Shown: positions 34,596-43,751, counted from the stretch's first letter. The stretch is 64,000 nucleotides of DNA from Acidimicrobiaceae bacterium (GCA_905182565.1 CAJJCB010000026.1:124001-188000), one strand, 5' to 3'. The notes: generated from the sequence alone by a model not told the origin. Numbers and translations: made by a program.

Positions 34596-36239
34596 ATGAC
34601 ACGAGAGCAGTGGCAAGAAGAATTCGATTCTGGTCGAGTTCGCGACGTGGACTATGAGACCATGAGTGGGCTTCCTCTTGACCCGCTGTATGCCCCTGCT
34701 GCTGCTGATGTCAGCGAAACCGTAGGTTGGCCCGGCCAGTATCCGTACACGCGTGGTGTGCACCCGAGCGGATACCGTGGTCGGTTGTGGACGATGCGAA
34801 TGTTTGCTGGTTTTGGTACACCAGAAAGCACGAATCAGCGTTTCAAAGAAATTTTAGCTGCAGGCGGCGGCGGGCTTTCGACCGCATTTGACATGCCAAC
34901 GCTGATGGGACTCGATAGCGATGACGTGTTGTCAATTGGCGAAGTAGGTCGATGCGGAGTAGCCGTCGACACTTTGGCCGATATGGACGTTTTGTATAAC
35001 GGAATTGATCTCTCGGCTACCACTACATCAATGACCATTAACGCTCCTGCCGCTGCCATTTGGGCAATGTTTGTTGCGAACGCAGAGAATCAAGGCGTTG
35101 GACGTGAAAAACTTGGTGGAACGCTGCAGAATGACATCCTAAAAGAGTATCAAGCCCAAAAAGAATGGATGTTCCCTCCTCGGCCTTCAATGCGATTGGT
35201 AGCAGACACGATTGAGTTTGCTTCAAACGAAATGCCTAATTGGAACTCAGTTTCGATTAGCGGATACCACATTCGAGAAGCTGGATCGACGGCTGCTCAG
35301 GAACTCGCGTTTACCTTGGCAAATGGTTTTGCTTACATTGAAGCTGCCATAGAAAGAGGACTAGATGTTGATGAATTTGCTCCGCGACTCAGCTTCTTCT
35401 TTAATGCCCATATTGATTTCTTTGAAGAGATAGCCAAGTATCGGGCTGCCCGTCGTATCTGGGCAAAATGGTTAAAGGAACGTTATGGAGCTAAAGACCC
35501 AAAGTCGATGATGATGCGTTTCCACACACAAACTGCAGGTGTGTCATTAACAGCCCAGCAGCCAGAAGTTAATATTGCTAGAACTGCTATTGAAGCTTTA
35601 GCTGGGGTTCTCGGTGGTACTCAGAGCCTGCACACAAATTCGATGGATGAAGCGTTGGCCCTTCCAACCGAGAAAGCTGCTCGAATAGCACTTCGTACCC
35701 AACAGGTGATCGCGTATGAGACCGGGGCGACCAATGTCGTTGACCCACTAGGCGGTAGTTGGTTTGTGGAGGCTTTGACAGACAAATTAGAAGCGGAAGC
35801 TGAACAAATGTTCGCCCACATCGACTCTAATGGTGACGGATCAATGCTCGAGGGCGCTTTTAGGCTGATAGACGAAGGTTGGTATCAAGGCAATATTGCA
35901 GATGCCGCCTATGATTTTGAAAAGAAAATAAACTCAGGACGCAGAGTCGTCGTGGGCGTTAATGACTTTACGGAAGGCAATGACGAAGACCAAATTGATT
36001 TGCTGAAAATCAGTCGTGAGGATGAAGCTAAACAAATCAAAAGCCTTCATCAAGTAAAGGCGGATCGTGACCAAATGGCGGTAGATACATCGTTGATGTC
36101 CTTAGCTCGTGCAGCTGAAACTGATACAAATCTGATGCCATTCTTAATTGATAGTGCGAAGTCGATGGCGACTGTAGGCGAGATCATGCACTCCTTGGCT
36201 GAGGTTTTCGGAAGGTATCAAGAACGCCCATTCATTTGA
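34596..36239 (+). CDS. B12-dependent acyl-CoA mutase large subunit, isobutyryl-CoA-mutase type
   Basis: A 547-residue TIM-barrel subunit with no C-terminal B12-binding domain, which must come from a separate small subunit not in this window. Core signatures are GTLQNDILKEYQAQKEW, VSISGYHIREAGSTAAQELA and HTQTAGVSLTAQQPEVN. Two residues decide specificity in the family: the position of Tyr89 in methylmalonyl-CoA mutase is Phe70 here (RMFAGFG), and the position of Arg207 is Gln188 (EYQAQKEW). Phe/Gln is the isobutyryl-CoA mutase pair, so the reaction is probably isobutyryl-CoA to butyryl-CoA or a close relative. GGGAG ribosome site. Confidence 0.88.
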   Translation: MTREQWQEEFDSGRVRDVDYETMSGLPLDPLYAPAAADVSETVGWPGQYPYTRGVHPSGYRGRLWTMRMFAGFGTPESTNQRFKEILAAGGGGLSTAFDMPTLMGLDSDDVLSIGEVGRCGVAVDTLADMDVLYNGIDLSATTTSMTINAPAAAIWAMFVANAENQGVGREKLGGTLQNDILKEYQAQKEWMFPPRPSMRLVADTIEFASNEMPNWNSVSISGYHIREAGSTAAQELAFTLANGFAYIEAAIERGLDVDEFAPRLSFFFNAHIDFFEEIAKYRAARRIWAKWLKERYGAKDPKSMMMRFHTQTAGVSLTAQQPEVNIARTAIEALAGVLGGTQSLHTNSMDEALALPTEKAARIALRTQQVIAYETGATNVVDPLGGSWFVEALTDKLEAEAEQMFAHIDSNGDGSMLEGAFRLIDEGWYQGNIADAAYDFEKKINSGRRVVVGVNDFTEGNDEDQIDLLKISREDEAKQIKSLHQVKADRDQMAVDTSLMSLARAAETDTNLMPFLIDSAKSMATVGEIMHSLAEVFGRYQERPFI

Positions 36240-36316
36240 GAAAGTAAATAAATAAAATAGTTTATGGATCTGCCCATGGCCTCGATGGCGTGTGCCTTGC
36301 TATTGTCAGGACCGTA

Positions 36317-36844
36317 ATGACCCGCATCCTGAAACTTGGCCATTTGAACACTCCGCTGACCGTGTTAGTGGTTGCGTTGCTTCTGGCTAGCGCCTGCAGT
36401 GGAGGCTCTGACCAAACCACGATGGAACGCGAACTACAAGAGGCGGTCAGTAATGATCTGGTGCCCGTCAGGATTGGCGCTGTCGACTGTCCCAAGGATG
36501 TGTCAAAGAGTCCTGAGTCCGTTTTTGCCTGCCAAACTGAAGTCCAAGGTAATTATTTTGAGATCCAGGTTCGAATGCTGGATGCACAGGGCAGATATGA
36601 CTACAAGCTAAAACATGTTGCCTTGCAGGTCATAAGGACCGAAGCGGCTCTTGCCGATCAAATCAGCATCGATGTTGGGTTTGATGTTGCAGCTGACTGC
36701 GGAGACGAAGAGTACATAGTTGCTCTTGTAGGCGGCACATTCTATTGCAACGCAAAAACTATTGATGGTTCGGGTCAGCGGAAAGTCGAAGTCAAGGTGG
36801 AAGATGTCGACAAAACGTTAACTTGGTTTTTGTTAACTGATTAA
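36317..36844 (+). CDS. Lipoprotein with two DUF4333-like repeats
   Basis: A 175-residue exported lipoprotein. A positively charged start and hydrophobic stretch lead to the lipobox LLASAC, with the lipid-carrying Cys. After it two similar domains follow, each with a pair of cysteines about 15-20 residues apart (VDCPKDV...VFACQ and ADCGDEE...FYCNA), the pattern of DUF4333 domains in actinobacterial lipoproteins; disulfides are likely. AGGA ribosome site before the ATG. Function unknown; it would sit on the outer face of the membrane. Confidence 0.75.
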   Translation: MTRILKLGHLNTPLTVLVVALLLASACSGGSDQTTMERELQEAVSNDLVPVRIGAVDCPKDVSKSPESVFACQTEVQGNYFEIQVRMLDAQGRYDYKLKHVALQVIRTEAALADQISIDVGFDVAADCGDEEYIVALVGGTFYCNAKTIDGSGQRKVEVKVEDVDKTLTWFLLTD

Positions 36845-36889
36845 GGTTCGTTTCTTCTCGCTTCCGAGATCTCCAATCGATTGTTCTAT

Positions 36890-38608
36890 ATGACTCTCCT
36901 TGACATTGAATCTCTGGCTATGGCTTGGCCGAGTAAGCCTTTATTTAAGGACCTTTCTTTCACCGTTAAGAGCGGTGAAAGAATCGGTGTGCTCGGAATT
37001 AACGGCTCAGGTAAATCTACTCTTCTGAGGATCATTGCGGGATTAGAGACAGCAGACAGCGGTATCATCAGGAGACAGCGTGGCTTGCAAACGTCTTGCC
37101 TTTGGCAGCGTCCAGATATTGGAAACGTAACTGTTCAAGATGCAGTGGGACACGGCTGGCAAGCAGATGCTGCTTTAGACCGGCTCGGATTGTCTGCGAT
37201 TACTGATCGGAAAATTACAACCTTGTCTGGTGGGCAAGCAAAACGTGTGGCGCTGGCGATAACACTTTTAGATGATGATGCTGAGTTGCTAATTTTAGAT
37301 GAGCCAACTAACCACCTGGATATAGAAGGCATTGATTTTTTAGAACGAAGAATGTTGGACTTTCGGGGTGGAATAATTTTAGTTACCCACGATCGCCACC
37401 TTCTAGATCGAGTTGCCACTCGCACCGTCGCTCTTTCTCGAGACTGGACCTTAATCGTCGAAGGCGGCTACCAAAATTATCTCCACGCTCGAGCTGAGCG
37501 AGAGGAGACATTAGCAAAACATGAGTCAGCAAGACTTACCTTGGCTCGTCAAGAACTTGTTTGGTTGCAACGAGGAGCAAAAGCGCGTAGGCGAAAACCT
37601 AAAGCCCGGTTAACTGTGGCTCATAGAACTCTGACTCGCCCAGAAAAAAATGAGGACCGAGAGAACTCGTTAGGGTTAGGGGAGTATAAACAGAGTCGAC
37701 TGGGGCGAAAGGTAATAGAGCTTGAGAATGTGAGTGGCGGGCATGATGATGAGGTGCCCTTGTTCACTAATGTCAACATAAGCCTGGAAGCGGATGCTCG
37801 CCTTGGGGTGGTAGGCCCAAATGGTTCAGGCAAGTCAACATTCTTAGATATTCTTGCAGGGAGACGGGAACCTTTAGATGGGGAAGTGGATCGTGGCTCG
37901 ACAGTTAAGGTCGGGTATTTCGACCAAAAAGGTGATTCGTTAGACAGTGAGTTGACAGTAGAAGAGGTGATTGCTGGCAAAGGAAGTCGGTTGGACTATC
38001 GCCATATAGCGCTTTTGGGGAGATTCTGGTTTGAACCGGCTACCCACCGAGCGAAAGTAGGGAGTCTTTCGGGTGGTGAACAGCGCCGATTGCAACTCTT
38101 AGCATTGTTAGCAGGTGAACCAAATGTCCTTCTTCTAGACGAACCTACAAACGATTTGGATTTAGATACGTTGCGAGCGTTAGAAGACTGGTTGGATAAC
38201 TTTAAAGGCGCTTTGGTAGTGGTGACACATGATCGAGTGTTTCTTGAGCGAACTATTGATCATGTAGTTGCAATAAACGGTGGTGGTCTTCGTGTTCTGG
38301 GTGCCGGCGAAGCAGTTTGGGAGAACGCTGTAGCATTAAAAAAAGTATTAAATGAGAAAGATCGAAAAATTAAACGAAAGACCGCTAACCGGAGGTCTTC
38401 TTCCACATTGGAGCGTTTAATTGCAAAAATTGACAAAGAAATTGCAGAATTAACTGTTGAGAGAAAAAGTATTCAGACTGAGATGAATAAAGAAAAGACC
38501 GATTTTAGTCAGTTAGAAGAGTCGGCAAAAAAATACGCTGATGTTGATGCGGCGCTTAGGGCTAGAGAAGAAGAGTGGCTGCTACTATCTGAAGAGTTAG
38601 ATAGTTAG
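36890..38608 (+). CDS. ABC-F ATPase, Uup-like
   Basis: A 572-residue protein with two ABC domains and no membrane part. The first has GINGSGKSTLLRII, LSGGQAKRVALA and LLILDEPTNHLD; the second has GPNGSGKSTFLDIL, LSGGEQRRLQLLALL and LLLDEPTNDLD. The linker holds WLQRGAKARRRKPKAR, typical of the Uup branch, and the C-terminus is a basic coiled coil (LERLIAKIDKEIAELTVERK) as in Uup. ABC-F proteins act on the ribosome or, for Uup, on branched DNA and ribosome assembly. ATG at 36890. Confidence 0.93.
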   Translation: MTLLDIESLAMAWPSKPLFKDLSFTVKSGERIGVLGINGSGKSTLLRIIAGLETADSGIIRRQRGLQTSCLWQRPDIGNVTVQDAVGHGWQADAALDRLGLSAITDRKITTLSGGQAKRVALAITLLDDDAELLILDEPTNHLDIEGIDFLERRMLDFRGGIILVTHDRHLLDRVATRTVALSRDWTLIVEGGYQNYLHARAEREETLAKHESARLTLARQELVWLQRGAKARRRKPKARLTVAHRTLTRPEKNEDRENSLGLGEYKQSRLGRKVIELENVSGGHDDEVPLFTNVNISLEADARLGVVGPNGSGKSTFLDILAGRREPLDGEVDRGSTVKVGYFDQKGDSLDSELTVEEVIAGKGSRLDYRHIALLGRFWFEPATHRAKVGSLSGGEQRRLQLLALLAGEPNVLLLDEPTNDLDLDTLRALEDWLDNFKGALVVVTHDRVFLERTIDHVVAINGGGLRVLGAGEAVWENAVALKKVLNEKDRKIKRKTANRRSSSTLERLIAKIDKEIAELTVERKSIQTEMNKEKTDFSQLEESAKKYADVDAALRAREEEWLLLSEELDS

Positions 38609-38641
38609 AAACGCTGTGGCGCAAGCAGGTATCCTTGAGAT

Positions 38642-38779
38642 ATGTCCCGTGACTATTATGACCGCAGCGGAGAAATTCTTTCGCTAAGACACCGAAAACC
38701 AATCGTGTATTGGACTTGTGTTTTGGTGGTGTTTGCAATGCTCATGGCGGGTTTCTCAGCCTTGGCTTCGTTATTGTGA
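38642..38779 (+). CDS. Predicted 45-residue single-TM membrane protein
   Basis: A frame of 45 codons plus stop between the ABC-F gene and the acetyltransferase. The product starts MSRDYYDRSGEILSLRHRKP, then one TM helix (IVYWTCVLVVFAMLMAGFSAL). Its TGA overlaps the GTG start of the acetyltransferase (GTGA), implying translational coupling. The layout (charged 20-residue cytosolic start plus one helix) is like a real small membrane protein. Not assigned to a family. Confidence 0.5.
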   Translation: MSRDYYDRSGEILSLRHRKPIVYWTCVLVVFAMLMAGFSALASLL

Positions 38780-39210
38780 ATGAAGCAACTAGGGAGATTC
38801 ACGTAGCTACCTTTGATGATCTTAACCCATCAAAGTTGTATGAAATATTGGCTCTAAGAGTGAGTATTTTTGTCGTTGAACAGAATTGCGCTTATCAAGA
38901 CTTAGATGATCTAGATCAGGCCGCCATGTACTATTGGATTGATGACTCAGACGGCTTGGCTTCATGCCTTCGGGTGATCGATGAGGGTGCAATTCGACGA
39001 ATTGGCCGAGTTGTGACGCGACAAGATTCAAGGTCTAAAGGCCTTGCGGGCAAACTAATTGATAAAGCATTAGGAAGCAGCGTTGGACCCTGGGCACTGT
39101 CTGCTCAAGCCCACTTAGAAAAATGGTACGGAAATTATGGGTTCGAAAGATCAGGTGTTGATTACTTGGAAGATGACATATTGCATCTTCCGATGTTGCG
39201 AAGAGCATAG
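38776..39210 (+). CDS. GNAT acetyltransferase, ElaA-like
   Basis: A 144-residue GNAT-fold protein of the ElaA type: LYEILALRVSIFVVEQNCAYQDLDDLDQ, then ASCLRVID, then RIGRVVTRQDSRSKGLAGKLI (acetyl-CoA loop) and LSAQAHLEKWYGNYGFERSG. The GTG start overlapping the preceding small ORF's stop is chosen because family members begin about here; a longer frame would extend through unrelated sequence. Substrate unknown. Confidence 0.85.
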   Translation: MNEATREIHVATFDDLNPSKLYEILALRVSIFVVEQNCAYQDLDDLDQAAMYYWIDDSDGLASCLRVIDEGAIRRIGRVVTRQDSRSKGLAGKLIDKALGSSVGPWALSAQAHLEKWYGNYGFERSGVDYLEDDILHLPMLRRA

Positions 39211-39216
39211 AAATTA

Positions 39217-39242
39217 CTAGCTTCGACCTAGTCGATAGCTAG
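39217..39242. terminator. Hairpin between convergent genes
   Basis: CTAGCTTCGAC (39217-39227) pairs with GTCGA and AGCTAG (39231-39242) with one bulged T and a CTA loop. It fills the 28-base gap between the acetyltransferase and the convergent acuI gene. No T-run is present, so termination is only a guess. Confidence 0.35.
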
Positions 39243-40222
39243 GCCTTTACATCAACAACGACTCGCCCTTGCACTTGTCCTTGGATGATTTGAGATCCCA
39301 TCTTTGAAGCATCTAATAGGCTTACTACCGTAGTCATGGTCTTTAAAGTGTCGCGATCGAGAAGTTCGTCTAAGCGAGCCCATGCTCGAACTCTCGAATC
39401 GAATGGAGCTACTACAGAATCAATTCCGAGCAGGTTCACTGCTCTGAGTAGAAAGGGAATGACAGTAGTGTTCAGAGCGTTGCCGCCAGCAAGTCCACAA
39501 GCTGCGATACTAGATCCGTACTGCATTTCAGTTAACACGTGAGCCAAAGTGACATCTCCTACTGCATCGATGCAGCCTCCCCACCTTTCACTCGCTAGAG
39601 GACCGGTAGGTTGTTCAGCTAGTTCACTTCTTTGAATGATGCTCGTTGCCCCTAAAGATCTTAAGTATTGCTCTGTTTCTGGTCTTCCAGTAGAAGCAGC
39701 GACTTCGTAGCCAGCGCGAGCAAGGAGATGGATAGCAACACTTCCAACTCCGCCAGCCGCTCCGGTAACTAGAACTGGGCCTTGTTGGATACCATGCTCT
39801 TCTAGGGCCTGCATTGCTAACATCGATGTGAGGCCTGCTGTCCCAATCGCCATAGCATCTAGGTTCGAAAGATTCTCCGGCAGCTTGACCAGCCAATCGG
39901 CATTTACCCTTGCTTTTTCAGCGAAGCCGCCCCAGTGAAGTTCACCGACTTTCCAACCTGTCAGAACGACACGATCTCCAGATGCGAAGCGAGGATCATG
40001 CGAGGCTTCGACTATTCCAGAAAAATCGATTCCAGGGATGTGCGGGTAGTTACGCACCAAGCGTCCGATTCCACTAAGAACCATGCCGTCTTTGTAGTTG
40101 AGGGTGCTGTAGTCCACTGATACTAAGACGTCGCCTTGAGGAAGATCGGCATCCTCGAGATCGACCATTGAACTACTTACTTGTCGGTCTTTTTCAGAAA
40201 GCATAACGGCACGAAAACTCAT
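39239..40222 (-). CDS. Acrylyl-CoA reductase AcuI/YhdH family
   Basis: A 327-residue medium-chain dehydrogenase without zinc ligands. VDYSTLNYKDGMVLSGIGRL, IPGIDFSGIVEASHDPRF and VGELHWGGFAEKARVNADWL are hallmarks of the YhdH/AcuI branch; VLVTGAAGGVGSVAIHLLARAG is the NADPH loop. AcuI reduces toxic acryloyl-CoA to propionyl-CoA, for example downstream of DMSP breakdown in marine bacteria, but the family also occurs generally. No dmd or ddd genes are visible here. ATG start. Confidence 0.85.
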   Translation of the reverse strand: MSFRAVMLSEKDRQVSSSMVDLEDADLPQGDVLVSVDYSTLNYKDGMVLSGIGRLVRNYPHIPGIDFSGIVEASHDPRFASGDRVVLTGWKVGELHWGGFAEKARVNADWLVKLPENLSNLDAMAIGTAGLTSMLAMQALEEHGIQQGPVLVTGAAGGVGSVAIHLLARAGYEVAASTGRPETEQYLRSLGATSIIQRSELAEQPTGPLASERWGGCIDAVGDVTLAHVLTEMQYGSSIAACGLAGGNALNTTVIPFLLRAVNLLGIDSVVAPFDSRVRAWARLDELLDRDTLKTMTTVVSLLDASKMGSQIIQGQVQGRVVVDVKA

Positions 40223-40362
40223 AAGATCTCCATAGGAAGCGACATAATATTTCTTAATCTGCCACGCTACCTGAATACTAAGAGCTCCACCCTGCTGCTT
40301 TTATGCAAGTACCTACATAAGATTCGTGGGGGCCGAGAGCTGAGGTTGGATAGAGTGAGACT

Positions 40363-40980
40363 ATGTCGGAACGTAATGCCATTGCCGTAACTGAATCTGC
40401 ACTTGAAAAAGTAATTGAGTTGCGTGCAGGCGAACAAGATGCAGACCAACTTGCGCTGCGTATTGAAGTAACAGGGGTGCAAGGTGTTGATTACACCTAT
40501 GACTTAGCTTTTGAGCTTTTGAGCGAAGCGGATCCAGGCGATATCCCTTCTCACGTAGGTTCTGGGCTCACGGTTCTGGTACCTGAACAAGACATATCTA
40601 AACTCGAAGGCGCCACTCTTGATCTGCCGACTAACGGCCATCAGGCGGGTCTAGTTCTGAGAAATCCAAACCGTCCAGATTTAGGACCTAATTCTGTCCT
40701 GGACCTGTCTGGGACTAAGGAAGATCAAATCCAAGAAGTTTTAGTAAAGCGAATTAACCCTTCGATCGCTGCGCATGGTGGATTTGCAGAGTTAGTGCGA
40801 GTAGAAGGAACTACCGTGCTTGTAAGGCTAGGCGGGGGCTGCCAGGGCTGCGGAATGGCCAATTCGACCGTCACTGCTGGTATAGAAAAAACTCTAGTTG
40901 AGCTAGTGGACGGAGTTGAGCACGTTCTGGATATCACAGATCATGCCTCAGGCGAGAGTCCATATTTTGCAGATGCATAA
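40363..40980 (+). CDS. nfuA: Fe-S biogenesis protein NfuA
   Basis: A 205-residue two-domain protein. The N-terminal half is a degenerate A-type (HesB/IscA) domain without its cysteines (VTESALEKVIELRAGEQD), and the C-terminal NifU domain has INPSIAAHGGFAELVRVEG and the CxxC motif GGGCQGCGMANSTVTAG that holds a 4Fe-4S cluster at the dimer interface. NfuA passes clusters to target proteins, especially under oxidative stress. The architecture equals E. coli NfuA. It is a stand-alone gene; no suf genes adjoin it. Confidence 0.9.
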   Translation: MSERNAIAVTESALEKVIELRAGEQDADQLALRIEVTGVQGVDYTYDLAFELLSEADPGDIPSHVGSGLTVLVPEQDISKLEGATLDLPTNGHQAGLVLRNPNRPDLGPNSVLDLSGTKEDQIQEVLVKRINPSIAAHGGFAELVRVEGTTVLVRLGGGCQGCGMANSTVTAGIEKTLVELVDGVEHVLDITDHASGESPYFADA

Positions 40981-41067
40981 GTGAGAATTTCATTCTTTGT
41001 GCTTTTTGAATAGCGGCTGGCAAATATGTCAGACTAAACTTATTACATATCTAAGCATGGGGGATCT

Positions 41068-42465
41068 GTGAGAGGCATTATCGGCTACGGGGCATATGTT
41101 CCTTACTACCGTTTAGACCGTTCCAAAATAGCTGCAGCGATGAGTGCTGGCGGAGGACGCGGTCAACGCTCCGTTGCTAGCTTCGATGAGGACACAACGA
41201 CCATGGGTGTCGAGGCTGCCAGAAATGCTTTGCGAAACGCCCAGGTCACGCCTACGTCGATTCTGTTCGCGACAGCTAATCCTGCTTATCTAGATAAAAC
41301 GAATGCCACTGCAATCCAAGCGGCTCTTGACCTGCCTCAAGAGACATGGGCGGTTGACACCGGAGGTTCTGCTCGATCTGCTGAAGCCGCTATGCGCGGC
41401 GCTAGAAGTAGCGAAGGAATCGCTATGGCCATTTTGTCGGACCTTCGAACTGGAAGGCCAACAAGTGCAGACGAATCGAATGGTGGGGATGCTGCGGTTG
41501 CTTTTTTGTTCGGAGATGAAGATGATTCCCCGGTAATAGCCCGTTCGCTAGGTAGCGCATCAGCTACCGGTGAATTTCTTGATCGTTACCGCCAGCCAGG
41601 TGATTCTTTCAGTCGTATTTGGGAAGAACGATTCGGTGAACAGGCCTATTTGGCGCTAGCTAATGATGCGATTGAACGTGCGCTAAAAGCCGCAAATGTG
41701 GGTTTAGAAGATCTAGACAAAGTTGTTATTGCCGGGCTTCATACCCGGGCCGTGAATAGCCTTTCTCGGGTAGCTGGAGAGAAACTTATTGATGGGCTTG
41801 AATCAGTTGTAGGTAACACCGGCACTGCTCATCTCGGGCTTTTGCTTGCTTCCGCTTTGGATAACGCTGGAGCTAATGAAAAAATTATGGTTGTGCATCT
41901 AGCCGATGGTGCAACTGCGCAGATATTGGAAACAACAGAAGCCATAAAGAGCTACGCTCGGTTCAAGACTGTGGAATCACAGATAGCCCGGGGAAATAAC
42001 TCACTGGATTACAATCTTTATCTTACTTGGAGAGGATTTCTAGATCGTGAGCCACCTAGGAGACCTGACCCAGACCGGCCGGGTGCTCCACCAGCTTTTC
42101 GCTCACAGGACTGGAAATACGCTTTCGTAGGCTCTCGAGACCGCTCGTCTGGAGCAATTCACTTGCCTCCGATGAGAGTTTCAATGTCTGGTGGTGCTGT
42201 TGACGACATGGAACGGATACGAATGGCGGATGTTCCTGCAACTGTTGCCACCTTTACAATAGACCGCCTCGCTTACTCACTATCACCGCCGGTTGTAGCA
42301 GTAGTCATTGACTACGACGGGGGAGGCAGATTTCAGGCTGAGATGACGGATGTAGATCCGGCAGCGGTTGAGATAGGTGGTCGCGTTGAAATGACTTTTA
42401 GAAGGCTCTTTACAGCCGATGGAATTCATAATTACTTTTGGAAAGCTCGCCCACTCAGCTCATGA
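41068..42465 (+). CDS. Cysteine-free HMG-CoA-synthase-like/OB-fold (DUF35) fusion
   Basis: A 465-residue fusion. The first 330 or so residues follow the archaeal-type HMG-CoA synthase/thiolase fold (MRGIIGYGAYVPYYRLDR, DTTTMGVEAARNALRNA, VVGNTGTAHLGLLLASALD). The C-terminal part is a DUF35-like OB-fold (WKYAFVGSRDRSSGAIHLPP...). The whole protein contains no cysteine, so both the nucleophile (expected near DTGGSARSAEAA, residues 97-108) and the zinc ribbon of DUF35 are lost. It probably is a non-catalytic or scaffolding subunit for the thiolase that starts 51 bases downstream. GTG start behind GGGGGA. Confidence 0.8.
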   Translation: MRGIIGYGAYVPYYRLDRSKIAAAMSAGGGRGQRSVASFDEDTTTMGVEAARNALRNAQVTPTSILFATANPAYLDKTNATAIQAALDLPQETWAVDTGGSARSAEAAMRGARSSEGIAMAILSDLRTGRPTSADESNGGDAAVAFLFGDEDDSPVIARSLGSASATGEFLDRYRQPGDSFSRIWEERFGEQAYLALANDAIERALKAANVGLEDLDKVVIAGLHTRAVNSLSRVAGEKLIDGLESVVGNTGTAHLGLLLASALDNAGANEKIMVVHLADGATAQILETTEAIKSYARFKTVESQIARGNNSLDYNLYLTWRGFLDREPPRRPDPDRPGAPPAFRSQDWKYAFVGSRDRSSGAIHLPPMRVSMSGGAVDDMERIRMADVPATVATFTIDRLAYSLSPPVVAVVIDYDGGGRFQAEMTDVDPAAVEIGGRVEMTFRRLFTADGIHNYFWKARPLSS

Positions 42466-42516
42466 GTGGAACATTACAAGTCCGCTTAATAGCGGCAAAC
42501 ACAGGGGATAAATGAC

Positions 42517-43707
42517 ATGGCCTCACATGGCATTAAAGACCAGGTTGCCATCATTGGAATGGGTTGCACCAATTTCGGCGAGCACTGGGATAAAAGCGTT
42601 GATGACATGCTTATCGATGCTGCGCACGAAGCATATGAATCGGCTGGCGTCGTACAGGATGATATCGACGCGTTCTGGTTAGGAACGATGGCATCCGGTG
42701 TTTCCGGACTGACTCTGTCTAAACCGTTACAAATCGATTACAAGCCGGTAAGCCGCCTTGAAAATATGTGTGCGACAGGTTCTGAGGCATTTCGAAATGC
42801 CTGCTATGCCGTTGCATCTGGTGCCTATGACACCGTTATGGCTATAGGAGTTGAAAAACTTAAAGACAGCGGATACTCGGGTCTTACAGGTTCAGCTCCG
42901 CCGAGCGATGGGACCAGTTCAACTATTACTGCTCCTGCGACGTTTAGTCTCTTAGCCCCTGCCTACGCTAAGAAACACGGGCTTGACGAAGACACCATGA
43001 AAGAAGTACTTACGCGAATCGCGTGGAAAAATCATAAAAATGGTGCCTTAAATCCAAGGGCGCAGTTCCGTAAAGAAGTTGCGAAAGAAACAATTTCTGG
43101 TTCACCATTGATCGCTGGACCGCTAGGGATATTTGATTGCTCAGGCGTTTCAGATGGGTCAGCTGCTGCGATTATTGTGAGGGTTGAAGATGCCCATAAG
43201 TACACCGACAAACCGTTGTACGTAAAAGCATTGAGTTTCGCATCCGGTCCCGCAACGGGAGCTTTGGATAGTACTTATGACTACACGACCTTTAGAGAAG
43301 TTCGAGCATCTGCGGAGGAAGCCTACAAGCAGGCAGGAATTGTAGATCCCCGTAGCGAAATAGCTATGGCAGAAGTACATGATTGCTTTACGCCGACTGA
43401 GTTAGTTCTTATGGAAGATTTGGGGTTCGCGTCCGAAGGTACTGGATGGAAAGAAGCACTTAACGGCACGTTCGACCTCGATGGCGATTTACCGGTCAAT
43501 CCAGATGGCGGACTGAAGAGCTTTGGTCATCCGATTGGTGCATCAGGCCTAAGAATGCTTTTCGAATGTTGGCTGCAACTCCGCGGTGAAGCTCCACCGG
43601 AACGACAAATTGATTCAGATAAGACTCTTGGATTAACGCACAATCTCGGTGGTCAGCCGGGAGCATGTGTCTCATTTGTTTCTGTTGTTGGGTCACAACT
43701 GGGTTAA
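42517..43707 (+). CDS. SCP2-type thiolase
   Basis: A 396-residue thiolase of the SCP-x/Ltp2 branch. The nucleophile is Cys85 in RLENMCATGSEAF; the C-terminal HDCFTPTELVLMEDLG and GGLKSFGHPIGASGLRM bring the catalytic His residues. Such thiolases work with DUF35/OB-fold partners in archaeal mevalonate assembly and in actinobacterial sterol side-chain retro-aldol or thiolysis. It is the second gene of a pair with the cysteine-free HMGS/DUF35 protein. Because dxs (MEP pathway) lies next to it, a role in acyl-CoA or steroid degradation is more likely than isoprenoid synthesis (inference). Confidence 0.9.
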   Translation: MASHGIKDQVAIIGMGCTNFGEHWDKSVDDMLIDAAHEAYESAGVVQDDIDAFWLGTMASGVSGLTLSKPLQIDYKPVSRLENMCATGSEAFRNACYAVASGAYDTVMAIGVEKLKDSGYSGLTGSAPPSDGTSSTITAPATFSLLAPAYAKKHGLDEDTMKEVLTRIAWKNHKNGALNPRAQFRKEVAKETISGSPLIAGPLGIFDCSGVSDGSAAAIIVRVEDAHKYTDKPLYVKALSFASGPATGALDSTYDYTTFREVRASAEEAYKQAGIVDPRSEIAMAEVHDCFTPTELVLMEDLGFASEGTGWKEALNGTFDLDGDLPVNPDGGLKSFGHPIGASGLRMLFECWLQLRGEAPPERQIDSDKTLGLTHNLGGQPGACVSFVSVVGSQLG

Positions 43708-43751
43708 GCGCTTGACGGTTAGGACTACGTTTAGTAAATATTTTGACTTAA

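Noticed and set aside
38710-38775. Upstream start of the acetyltransferase at 38710
   Set aside because: It would overlap most of the small TM frame and add residues unlike the family; the GTG at 38776 gives the usual length.
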